64,000 bases of DNA from Lachnospiraceae bacterium (GTDB lineage Bacteria; Bacillota; Clostridia; Lachnospirales; Lachnospiraceae). Below are positions 34,225 through 41,714 of the stretch, one piece after another. Each line of letters starts with the position of its first letter. The stretch's first letter is position 1. Made by a program: the position numbers and the translations under genes. The stretch is from contig CAJTIU010000004.1 in the NCBI GenBank assembly GCA_910576335.1, forward strand, positions 124,001-188,000, in the 5' to 3' direction. The notes under the pieces are model-generated. The model was given only the letters and a program-made list of their open reading frames with translations. It was not told the origin of the DNA and did not search any database.

Positions 34225-34381
34225 TATAACCCGATTTCAATAACCTTACGTTTTACTGGTCCGCTTTCTTGATAGCACATGTGTAAAAGCCTCCGCACAG
34301 GCCGCTGCGCCTGCATTTTTGCACATGCACTCTCGAAAAAGCATCTTCAGTGAAACAGAAAGGTATTTAAATCGGGTTATA
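34225..34381. repeat. Long inverted repeat of a third structured type
   Basis: TATAACCCGATTT (34225-34237) pairs with AAATCGGGTTATA (34369-34381). Further in, AATAACCTT...GTTTTACTG opposes CAGTGAAAC...AAGGTATT, and GCACATGTGTAAAA opposes TTTTTGCACATGC. It ends 26 bases after the lipoprotein stop, read on the minus strand, so part may act as its terminator. Only one copy was seen. Confidence 0.65.
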
Positions 34382-34407
34382 CTAGTTGTTAGTGGAGACG
34401 ATTCTGA

Positions 34408-35367
34408 TTATTTGAGGGTGGTTGTTTTTTTTGCTATGATTCCGTTATTTAGGGCATAGTATGTTTCGATTGTGTTTTCTTCTTCCGGGTCTGGGGTGTG
34501 GATGTCTCTGGAGATCATTGTTTTTCCGGACAGGTCTTCTTTCTGGGTTTCGATGAGGATATAGGATGTTTTTTTCTCTGGAGTGAGTTCGTCCGGGACT
34601 TCTCCTGGGGTGAATGTGTCTTGTTTTAAAATCTGATGATTTTCGTCCATTTGATAAATGGTAATCTGTACTGGTTTATGCATGACTCCATAGCGGACAG
34701 TCACACTGCTTTTTTCTGTCTTATATTTTCCATTCTCTGTTTCCTTTCTTTCTTCATACAGGGTTGTGGAGTACACCTCTCCCTCTTCGGACTCTCCGCT
34801 TGTGGAGAAGCCTGAGCCGCTGACTGCATATATTTTTCCGTCGGAGGTCTGGTATACTGGATTCACATGGTAGGCAATGTCATGATCCTCCTGTCCGGGG
34901 AGCATATAGATGGTGCCGGTGAGGTTCGTCTCCTCACCCTGGTCGTTCATATCTACACTTAGATGGACTTCACTGACGCCATCAGAGCATACGGAATCAT
35001 GACATTCTTCGCCTTTTTCATCTTTCCATACGGGCTGAAGCATGTTCAGTCCGTCCACTCCCTCGAATGAAATCTCCCATTCCCTGGAGTTCTCTCCTTT
35101 TCCTTTTTTTACAGTGGCATACAGCCTGCCCTCATATTTTGGCGCACGCTCCACGTTTATCTCCTGACTATGAAGTAACTCTGACGCGTGATCATTTACA
35201 TACTGATCTATGTCAAACAGATCCAGATAATCGTTGGTTATAACTGCCCCGATCAGTCTGTCGCCTTCCCCGTCCATGCCGGCATCCGGAACGGCCAGGG
35301 AACACCCACACAGTGAAATCATCAGCAATATACCTGTCATACATAGAAAACATCCTCTACTCTTCAT
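34408..35367 (-). CDS. Lipoprotein of unknown function in an XRE-regulator operon
   Basis: A 319-aa protein with a lipoprotein signal peptide whose lipobox is LCGC (about residue 22). The exported part has no recognised domain; it is rich in beta strands and acidic residues and ends NGIIAKKTTTLK. ATG 35367 follows GGAGGAAGAAGAG. It overlaps the XRE gene by 11 bases and is the last gene of the membrane-protein/XRE/lipoprotein operon. Some genes of this kind are regulated by the small XRE protein beside them. Confidence 0.65.
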   Translation of the reverse strand: MKSRGCFLCMTGILLMISLCGCSLAVPDAGMDGEGDRLIGAVITNDYLDLFDIDQYVNDHASELLHSQEINVERAPKYEGRLYATVKKGKGENSREWEISFEGVDGLNMLQPVWKDEKGEECHDSVCSDGVSEVHLSVDMNDQGEETNLTGTIYMLPGQEDHDIAYHVNPVYQTSDGKIYAVSGSGFSTSGESEEGEVYSTTLYEERKETENGKYKTEKSSVTVRYGVMHKPVQITIYQMDENHQILKQDTFTPGEVPDELTPEKKTSYILIETQKEDLSGKTMISRDIHTPDPEEENTIETYYALNNGIIAKKTTTLK

Positions 35368-35587
35368 TCTCTTCTTCCTCCAGCTTTCCGTCAAATTTTA
35401 AAATATCACCCACATCGCATTGCAGAAAATAGCAGATACGGTTAATCGTATGAAAACGCACGCCCTTCGCCTTTCCGCTTCGCAACACCGACAGATTGGC
35501 CTCTGTTATATGTACAAGACTGCACAGCTCCTTGGATGTCATACCACGTTCCTTCAAGACCTCTTCCAGGCAAACCCTGATTCCCAT
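35357..35587 (-). CDS. Small XRE-family DNA-binding regulator
   Basis: A 76-aa Cro/CI-type helix-turn-helix (VCLEEVLKERGMTSKELCSLVHITEANLSVLRSGKAKGVRFHTINRICYFLQCDVGDILKF), similar to YozG-type regulators that sit beside membrane proteins. ATG 35587 is preferred, with AAGGAG seven bases upstream; ATG 35602 has no clear site. It overlaps both neighbours. Likely an autoregulator acting on the twin sites upstream of the operon (inference). Confidence 0.82.
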   Translation of the reverse strand: MGIRVCLEEVLKERGMTSKELCSLVHITEANLSVLRSGKAKGVRFHTINRICYFLQCDVGDILKFDGKLEEEENEE

Positions 35588-35598
35588 ATCATGCTCCT

Positions 35599-36624
35599 TC
35601 ATATAAATAAGTCATTTTCCTGCTTTAGCTTCTGATCCTCCCGAACGTACCTTGCGAACAACAGTACCGCCAGTACAAATACGATTGATATCACCGGAAC
35701 CCGGATTACAATGTCTGTCTGATAAAGACGTTCATGAAAGATCATCTGCAGAATGTTAAACACAACATCCGCACTGACCGTAATCACAAGAGCCCGGCTG
35801 CAGAAGGAAGCCAGCCTGTCAGCCTTTTCTGCCGCACCGGCAGAATACCGGTCATCTTCCAGCGCCGTCAGCATATGTATTGACAGAAAAACAATCCCGA
35901 TATCAAACACATAAGGCAGAACATTGATCAGATAATGTCCTCCAAGAAACAGGTAAGTCACACCATACTCCCTGATCCCGGACATAATATTCTCCCCATA
36001 GATTCCGCCATCCCCGGCCTGTACCTCCCGGACTGCATCCAGGAAATCTCCAAAACAGGTCCAGGATATCAGATACACAAGCACCACGTTCAGAAACCCG
36101 CACAGTCCCCGAATCCACTTCCAAAGCCTCTCTTCCCCGGCGCTCTGACACACCAGCAGAGCCCTGATTATGAGATACCCTGAAAGCGCTGAATAAAACA
36201 CACTTCCTAATACCATCTTCCCCGCTCCCGGAACACCCGTAACAAAAAGACCTGGATTCACCATATAATAATTCACTGCAAAGAGCAGAAGACTAAGCCC
36301 TAAAAGCATCCAGTCAATCCCCCTGGCAGCACCCCTTTTCTCCATATAAGCCCAGACCAGGCACGGAACCAGACTCAGCAGAATATATAAAACAATCGCT
36401 GCCCCATTCCCAATTCCTCCTGACAGCGAAAGACTCCGAAGCCCCATCCCAATCTGCTCAAAAGGAAAAGCCGCCACCCCGGAAAACACCCCCGGAGCCT
36501 CACCCCGAAGCAAACAAAAAATCACACACCCAACCGCCTCCACCACCAAAATCCCCTTCATCCTCCTCATCCTCGCAACACCCTCCATTCTCCTCATCCT
36601 CGCAACACCTTCCATTCTCTTCAT
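35599..36624 (-). CDS. Polytopic membrane protein of unknown function, first gene of XRE operon
   Basis: A 341-aa protein with about eight hydrophobic helices and no recognised transporter or enzyme motif. A DUF2975-like C-terminal part (final four helices) is possible because such proteins pair with YozG-type regulators, but I cannot confirm it. ATG 36624 follows GGGGGAGGG. The first residues contain the tandem 9-mer RMEGVARMR twice, encoded by two 27-base direct repeats (36564-36590, 36591-36617). Several other in-frame ATGs lie in these repeats, so the start is slightly uncertain. Confidence 0.65.
   Translation of the reverse strand: MKRMEGVARMRRMEGVARMRRMKGILVVEAVGCVIFCLLRGEAPGVFSGVAAFPFEQIGMGLRSLSLSGGIGNGAAIVLYILLSLVPCLVWAYMEKRGAARGIDWMLLGLSLLLFAVNYYMVNPGLFVTGVPGAGKMVLGSVFYSALSGYLIIRALLVCQSAGEERLWKWIRGLCGFLNVVLVYLISWTCFGDFLDAVREVQAGDGGIYGENIMSGIREYGVTYLFLGGHYLINVLPYVFDIGIVFLSIHMLTALEDDRYSAGAAEKADRLASFCSRALVITVSADVVFNILQMIFHERLYQTDIVIRVPVISIVFVLAVLLFARYVREDQKLKQENDLFI
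36564..36617. repeat. In-frame 27-bp tandem repeat in the membrane-protein N-terminus
   Basis: Two 27-base units differ by one base. They encode RMEGVARMR twice. Unit length is a multiple of three, so copy-number change would keep the frame. Confidence 0.9.
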
Positions 36625-36659
36625 TCTGACCCTCCCCCTAAATCTGACAATCAAAAAAA

Positions 36660-36727
36660 CATATAATTATCGTTTATCAATAATCTTATACTCCTATGAT
36701 ACCATATAATTATCGTTTGTCAATAAT
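36660..36727 (-). promoter_or_regulatory. Promoter with twin operator-like repeats of the XRE operon
   Basis: ATTATTGAYAAACGATAAT followed by TATATG occurs twice (36684-36660 and 36727-36703, minus strand), 43 bases apart. The distal copy contains TTGACA (with TATCAT 16 bases on), so one site would overlap the -35 and the other would cover the start of transcription. This is a good layout for repression by the adjacent XRE protein. Confidence 0.55.
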
Positions 36728-36763
36728 TTCTCCACAAAATCCTCCCTTTCTATAATTTTTCCC

Positions 36764-36844
36764 ACCTGTGCGGTTACGATTCACCAGGTCATTTGCCTGC
36801 AATTTTTTGCAATGCAAATGACCTGGTGAATCAGCAACCCACAG
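36764..36844. repeat. Long hairpin, 19-bp perfect stem
   Basis: GATTCACCAGGTCATTTGC (36778-36796) is complemented exactly at 36814-36832. The inner TGCAA/TTGCA extends the stem, and partial TGTG.GGTT/AACC.CACA pairing continues outward. It lies in the 858-base gap 36625-37482. It may encode a structured RNA or be a small mobile relic. Confidence 0.7.
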
Positions 36845-36935
36845 ATGGAATTTTTTCACAGAGCCATTACGTCTGACAGAAAGCATTTTCAAACCCCCAA
36901 CAGTGCAGAAAGCAGCATGGCACCCGGTAAACAGC

Positions 36936-37350
36936 AGATATGGGTAAATTATATCCTCATGTCAGTAACTTCCAGGAAAGCCCGCAGAGAGAACGATATG
37001 CTCTGACAGAACAATTCAAGGGCGTTTTTAGCGGATATGAATTCTAACATAGTAGTTCATACAGGTCTGCGCATTTACTGCGCTGACCGTAAGAAAGTGA
37101 TTCAAGTGTGCAAAAATCCCATCGCGAAGCGATTTAAAATGGATTTTTGGATGTAACAGGGCAGCTTGCTGCACTGTTACATCCAATATTTACGTAGACT
37201 TAGGCGTGAGGGCTCTCCCGAACGTCTTAGTCGGAGTTAATATTTAGTTCACATCTGCGTTGCCCTGTTCGCTCAGAGCATATCGTTCTCTCTGCGGGCC
37301 CTCACACCGTACCGCACATGAGGATATATTTTACCCATTTCTGCGTCCCC
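36936..37350. repeat. R2 large structured element, copy 3, with an R1 element nested in it
   Basis: Reading the minus strand, the core CTAAGACGTTCGGGAGAGCC and the flanking AATATT/AATATT stem (37185-90, 37239-44) match copies 1 and 2. The outer arms here are longer and different: AGAGCATATCGTTCTCTCTG and ACATGAGGATATA at the right recur inverted at the left, with some insertions. An R1 copy (37051-37180) lies between the core and the left arm, so it appears to have been inserted into an older R2 element. Confidence 0.75.
37051..37180 (+). repeat. R1 structured repeat, copy 5 (inside R2 copy 3)
   Basis: Shows the R1 hairpins with changed but paired stems: GGTC-GCGC/GCGC-GACC around ATTTACT, ATCGC/GCGAT, and a right-end GTAACAGGGCAGC/GCTGC.CTGTTAC. 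The right hairpin keeps the fold although most bases differ from the other copies. Confidence 0.82.
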
Positions 37351-37482
37351 ACCCACAACCGTTGCGTTTCGGAACTATATTTTGCAACTATTTGTTGATT
37401 ATTGACACTTTCTCTGTCGCTTTATCTGTTTTCTTGCTAAAATGTACGTAATTTCCATTTTTTTCCAAAGGGGGACGCTGTT

Positions 37483-37824
37483 ATGTCATTTGACAAGAAA
37501 TTAAAAGAGCTTCGACGCGAAAACGATATGACGCAAAAATATGTTGCCGCCCGTCTTAATGTTGCACGTTCTACAATTGCCGGATATGAGACAAAAAAGC
37601 GCCAGCCTTCTCACGAAAAGCTGGCAGCTCTTGCTACTCTTTTTCACGTATCTGTTGATTATCTCCTGGAGGATGAGGAAACCATCCAGTTAGACGAAGC
37701 CAGAAACGGCAGATGCCGCCCCGAGGAACGAGCCCTCCTCATCCGTTACGGGAAACTCTCATCAAGGTCAAAGAAGGATCTCATGGAATATCTGGACATG
37801 CTGGAGCTGCGGGATAAAAGCTAA
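37483..37824 (+). CDS. XRE-family transcriptional regulator
   Basis: A 113-aa protein with an N-terminal Cro/CI helix-turn-helix (LKELRRENDMTQKYVAARLNVARSTIAGYETKKRQPSHEKLAALATLFHVSVDYLL) and a helical C-terminal tail. ATG 37483 follows AAGGGGG. It is a single gene, convergent with the DAHP synthase gene with 4 bases of overlap. Target unknown. Confidence 0.88.
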   Translation: MSFDKKLKELRRENDMTQKYVAARLNVARSTIAGYETKKRQPSHEKLAALATLFHVSVDYLLEDEETIQLDEARNGRCRPEERALLIRYGKLSSRSKKDLMEYLDMLELRDKS

Positions 37825-38852
37825 CACTCCTCCGCGATCTTCATAATCAGCCTTTCTGTATCTTCCCAGCCGATACACGGATCTGTAATTGATTTTCCGT
37901 AAATCATATTTTCTCCGATATTCTGTCTTCCTTCAGCCAGATAGCTTTCAACCATAACACCTTTTACAAGATTTCTCAACCCGTCATTCATCCTGCGGCT
38001 GTGAAGAACCTCACTTACAATACGAATCTGCTCCTTATATGCCTTATTAGAATTAGAATGATTGGCATCAATAATTACTGCAGGATTCTTCAGTTCCTTC
38101 TTTTCATATAATTCCAAAAGCCTTACACAGTCTTCATAATGATAATTAGGAATACTGGTTCCGTATTTGTCCACGCCACCGCGCAGAATCGTATGGGCCA
38201 GATCGTTCCCGTTTGTTGTGACATCCAGGTTCCGGTAAATAAACCGGTGCCCGCTCTGCGCGGCCACCACGGAATTCAGCATCACAGACAGGTCGCCGCT
38301 GGTAGGGTTCTTCATCCCCACCGGTATATCCATGCCACTTGCCGTAAGACGATGCTGCTGGTTCTCCACGGAACGGGCGCCGATGGCCTCATAGGACAGA
38401 ATATCATCCAGATAGCTTCTGTTTTCCGGATACAGCATCTCATCCGCACCTGTCAGCCTGCTCTCCTCCATGGCGCGCAGATGCATCCGGCGGATTGCAA
38501 GAATTCCCGCATACAGATCCGGCGCTTTATCCGGATCCGGCTGGTGAAGCATGCCTTTATATCCCTCACCTGTAGTTCTTGGTTTATTTGTGTATATCCT
38601 TGGAATCAAAATAAGTCTGTCAGAAACTTTTTCATTTACTCGCGACAGCCGGTTTACATACTCGCATACCGAATCCTCATTGTCAGCAGAGCAGGGACCT
38701 ATAATCACAAGAAACTTGTCGGATTCTCCGGTAAATACCCTGCGGATTTCCTGATCTCTCCTTTTCTTCAATTCCTCAAGCTCATCCGGCAGGGGGTATT
38801 CTGCTTTTAACTCCTGGGGGGAGGGAAGTGTTTTGTTTATTTTCATTGCCAT
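37821..38852 (-). CDS. 3-deoxy-7-phosphoheptulonate (DAHP) synthase, class I
   Basis: Joins PEP and erythrose 4-phosphate, the first step of the shikimate pathway. The 343-aa AroF/G/H-type enzyme shows IIGPCSADNEDS, RIYTNKPRTTGEGYKG, GARSVENQQHRLTASG, GMKNPTSG, and the metal-binding VIIDANHSNSNK. The length and sequence match the E. coli-type class I enzyme without an added chorismate-mutase domain. ATG 38852 follows GGGAG. No other shikimate gene is near, so it may be expressed on its own. Which aromatic acid inhibits it is unknown. Confidence 0.93.
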   Translation of the reverse strand: MAMKINKTLPSPQELKAEYPLPDELEELKKRRDQEIRRVFTGESDKFLVIIGPCSADNEDSVCEYVNRLSRVNEKVSDRLILIPRIYTNKPRTTGEGYKGMLHQPDPDKAPDLYAGILAIRRMHLRAMEESRLTGADEMLYPENRSYLDDILSYEAIGARSVENQQHRLTASGMDIPVGMKNPTSGDLSVMLNSVVAAQSGHRFIYRNLDVTTNGNDLAHTILRGGVDKYGTSIPNYHYEDCVRLLELYEKKELKNPAVIIDANHSNSNKAYKEQIRIVSEVLHSRRMNDGLRNLVKGVMVESYLAEGRQNIGENMIYGKSITDPCIGWEDTERLIMKIAEEC

Positions 38853-38938
38853 AATCGTTTTTCTCCCAACTTAATAGTATTCGTTGTTCAAAACCTCTGA
38901 TACACGGACGCATATACAGATTTAGACAAGTATTTCTT

Positions 38939-39024
38939 GGCAGTTCCTAACTGCATCATTCTCTTATGATCTGTGCAGTAAATACCCTCGCTTCGCCGGG
39001 GCAGACCCTGCACAGAACTGCCGA
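38939..39024. repeat. Diverged R1-like element between the kinase and DAHP synthase genes
   Basis: On the minus strand it starts GGCAGTTCTGTGCAGGG, contains TATTTACTGCACAGATC and ATAAGAGAATGATGCAG, all close to R1 internal sequence, and ends GGAACTGCC. It is about 86 bases. The ends differ from the usual GTTAC ends but remain inverted repeats. Confidence 0.6.
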
Positions 39025-39028
39025 GTGG

Positions 39029-39991
39029 TTATGGCGCCTGTATCATATCATCAATCTCAGAGGGCTCAGGCATAGAGCGGATCGCGCCCTTTTTCAGTGT
39101 GATCAGCGCTGCACCGGCATTTGCATAGGTCAGAATCTCTCCCAGCGTCTCTTCTGTCAGTCCTTCTACTCCATACTTTAAAAGTCCATTAATCGCACAG
39201 CCGCAGAAGGTATCCCCTGCCCCCGTGGTCTCTACCGCTTTTACCGTAAATCCGGCTTTCTCTACCCGGAGATCCCCATGGTACGCACGGCTTCCCGCCT
39301 TCCCCATGGTCAGGAAAATAACCGGAATGTTGTATTTTTCCTGCAGGTATTTTATCCCTTCATCGTAGTCCTCTTTCCCGGAAATAAACTGTATCTCATT
39401 ATCCGATATTTTCAGCATATCACAATACTGGAACCCGAATTCCATAGCCTCCTTTGCAGCCTCCAGAGAATTCCAGAGCGGCTCCCTCAGATTCGGATCA
39501 AAGGTAATCAGGCAGCCCGCCTCTTTTGCAGTCTCAAGCGCCTTTTTTGTGGCAGTTTTCACCGGTTCATCTGTCATAGACAAAGTTCCAAAGTGGAATA
39601 CCTTAGACTTGCGTATAAGGTCATAATCTACCTCTGTCTCAGAGAGCATCATATCAGCCCCCGGATTCCTGTAAAAGGAAAACTCACGGTCTCCATCCGG
39701 AAATGTATGCACAAATGCAAGCGTTGTATGGATCTCTTCATCCAGAACCAGCCCCTTTGTCTCAATTCCAAGCTCTTCGATCGTGTCCTTTAACAGACGT
39801 CCAAACTGATCCTTTCCAACCTTTCCGATAAAAGCCGTCCTTCTTCCCAGCTTGTTCAGCATGGCAAGAACATTACACGGCGCACCGCCCGGACATGCCT
39901 CAAACATATTATTCCCCTGCTCACTCTGACCGTTCATCGTAAAATCAATCAGCATCTCACCCATCGCTGTTACATCATATACCTTTTCCAT
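39029..39991 (-). CDS. PfkB-family carbohydrate kinase (fructokinase-like)
   Basis: A 320-aa ribokinase-fold sugar kinase. GEMLIDFTMNG opens the fold, ACPGGAPCNVLAMLNKLG is the PfkB signature 1 region, and ETTGAGDTFCGCAINGLL carries the catalytic GAGD. The sequence is closest in pattern to bacterial fructokinases (ScrK), but no sugar transporter is adjacent. ATG 39991 follows AAAGGAG; a longer start at 40051 lacks a site. Substrate unproven. Confidence 0.88.
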   Translation of the reverse strand: MEKVYDVTAMGEMLIDFTMNGQSEQGNNMFEACPGGAPCNVLAMLNKLGRRTAFIGKVGKDQFGRLLKDTIEELGIETKGLVLDEEIHTTLAFVHTFPDGDREFSFYRNPGADMMLSETEVDYDLIRKSKVFHFGTLSMTDEPVKTATKKALETAKEAGCLITFDPNLREPLWNSLEAAKEAMEFGFQYCDMLKISDNEIQFISGKEDYDEGIKYLQEKYNIPVIFLTMGKAGSRAYHGDLRVEKAGFTVKAVETTGAGDTFCGCAINGLLKYGVEGLTEETLGEILTYANAGAALITLKKGAIRSMPEPSEIDDMIQAP

Positions 39992-40017
39992 CTTGTACAC
40001 TCCTTTTCTTCTTTTCT

Positions 40018-40099
40018 CGTAACTGTCTGACATCTTTACAGTTACATGCAAAAATCCATTTATGCTGTGCGGCAGATTTATCTGTCGCTCAGTATAAAT
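40018..40099. repeat. Degenerate R1-like segment with two hairpins
   Basis: GTAACTG...CAGTTAC (about 40018-40048) is followed by CAAAAATCCATTT, which resembles the middle of R1 copy 5, and AGATTTA...TAAATCT at 40073-40101. It lies between the COG2426 and kinase genes. Confidence 0.45.
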
Positions 40100-40612
40100 C
40101 TACCCTAGAATCTGGACGCCGCCCAGCAGCACATATGAGATAAACCACATAATTACTGTTGCCATAAAAATACCAATGATTACTGCCGGAAATGCCTTCT
40201 TAAACTTAATCCCCAGCAGTGCTGCAATCAGTGATCCGGTCCATGCTCCTGTGCCCGGAAGGGGAATCCCCACAAAAAGCACCAGTCCCCAGAACTCGTA
40301 TTTTTCAATCTTGTCACTTTTGCTCATAGCCTTTGATTCCAGCTTATCCACCATCGGCTTAAAGAGCCTCGTTCCCTTCATCCACCGGAAAACCGGCGTA
40401 ATCAGAAGAAGGATGAACGGAACCGGAATAATATTACCAATGATGCTAAGCGGAATTGCCGTAGTCACCGGCACTCCCAGAAGCGGGCCTGCCACAAGGA
40501 GCGCCCCCCTTAGTTCCAGAATCGGAATCATGGAAATCAGAAATACAATCAGCTCCTTTCCGACGCTGCCTCCCAGGGCATCAATAATTCCCTGCACTAA
40601 TGTCTCAGTCAT
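40100..40612 (-). CDS. Small multidrug-export-like membrane protein (COG2426)
   Basis: A 170-aa protein with five hydrophobic segments. The family pattern ELIVFLISMIPILELRGALLVAGPLLGVP and VGIPLPGTGAWTGSLIAALLGI matches the putative small multi-drug export family (PF06695). The transport function is not established for this family. It overlaps hisC by eight bases, which suggests cotranslation, but no link with histidine synthesis is apparent. Confidence 0.88.
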   Translation of the reverse strand: MTETLVQGIIDALGGSVGKELIVFLISMIPILELRGALLVAGPLLGVPVTTAIPLSIIGNIIPVPFILLLITPVFRWMKGTRLFKPMVDKLESKAMSKSDKIEKYEFWGLVLFVGIPLPGTGAWTGSLIAALLGIKFKKAFPAVIIGIFMATVIMWFISYVLLGGVQILG

Positions 40613-41675
40613 AAGGTTCTCCTTTATTCATATATTCTCTCAAAAATGTAAAGAGTATCTCCATCTCTTCTCTTGTGCCGACGGTAATGCGCATATACTG
40701 TTCAATCCGTTCACTCCCCCAGTAGCGCACATAGATTCCCTTTGCCTTCATGGCCTCGAAAAGATCTTTTGCATCATAATCCGGATGTGAGGCAAAGATA
40801 AAATTCGCCTTGGAATCCGTAAACACAAAGCCCAGTCTTCTAAGCTCTCCCTTGGCCCACTCCCTTGTATTGATAATCTTACGAAGCCCTTCTTCAAAAT
40901 ATTCCTTATCCTTCACTGCTTCTACACCGCAAATCAGTGAAGTCTGATTCATGGTGTAGGAATTAAAGGAATATTTTGCGTCATTAAGATATCTGATGAG
41001 CCCTGGATTGCTAATGGCATAGCCAATCCGCATTCCTGCCATGGAGCGCGCCTTGGAAAAAGTCTGCACCACGATCAGATTATCATACTTGTCAATAAGC
41101 TCCAGTGCAGAACGCCCCGCAAAGTCTATATAGGCTTCGTCTACAATCACGATCACATCCTGATTGTGGGCAATGATATCCTCTACCACATTAAGCTCCT
41201 CGTAAAGAGCTGTGGGTGCATTGGGATTGGGGAAGATCACCCCTCCGTTTTCCCTGTAATAATCCTCTTTCACCAGACGGAAGTTCTCGTCCACTCTCTG
41301 ACATTCATATGGAATCCGGTAGAGCTCTGCCCATACCTTATAGAAGGAATAGGTAATATCCGGGAAGAAAACCGGCTTTTTTGAATTAAAAAAGGTCAGA
41401 AAACACATGGACAGTACATCGTCAGAGCCTACTCCTACAAATATCTGATCCGTTCCCACATGGTAGAACCGCGCCAGCTCCTCCACCAGGGAACCTGCCG
41501 TCGGATCCGGATACAGGCGCAGTCTGTCTGTGTCCATGCTTTCAAGCGCAGTCCGGACGCCTGGCGCCGGCGGATAGGGATTCTCATTGGTATTCAGCTT
41601 TACTGCCTTGTTCTGCGGCTGTTCACCTGGAACATAGGGCTTAACCCTGCGTATATTTTTTTCAAATTCTTTCAT
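40605..41675 (-). CDS. hisC: Histidinol-phosphate aminotransferase
   Basis: HisC is a PLP enzyme that converts imidazole-acetol phosphate to histidinol phosphate. The 356-aa fold-type-I enzyme has LNTNENPYPPAPGV, VGVGSDDVLS, IVDEAYIDFAG and the PLP lysine in TFSKARSMAGMRIGYA. HisC enzymes often also act on aromatic amino acids. ATG 41675 follows AAAGGATGA. No other his gene is near. Confidence 0.88.
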   Translation of the reverse strand: MKEFEKNIRRVKPYVPGEQPQNKAVKLNTNENPYPPAPGVRTALESMDTDRLRLYPDPTAGSLVEELARFYHVGTDQIFVGVGSDDVLSMCFLTFFNSKKPVFFPDITYSFYKVWAELYRIPYECQRVDENFRLVKEDYYRENGGVIFPNPNAPTALYEELNVVEDIIAHNQDVIVIVDEAYIDFAGRSALELIDKYDNLIVVQTFSKARSMAGMRIGYAISNPGLIRYLNDAKYSFNSYTMNQTSLICGVEAVKDKEYFEEGLRKIINTREWAKGELRRLGFVFTDSKANFIFASHPDYDAKDLFEAMKAKGIYVRYWGSERIEQYMRITVGTREEMEILFTFLREYMNKGEPYD

Positions 41676-41714
41676 GACGTCATCCTTTGCTATGTAATTA
41701 CCCCGAATTCCACT

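Noticed and set aside
36710-36892. 60-codon ORF over the 19-bp hairpin
   Set aside because: Its codons come from the inverted repeat; no ribosome site and no protein-like pattern.
38853-38938. A T-box or tryptophan leader before the DAHP synthase gene
   Set aside because: No T-box consensus or leader peptide with runs of Trp/Phe/Tyr codons was found; only an R1-like repeat lies further upstream.
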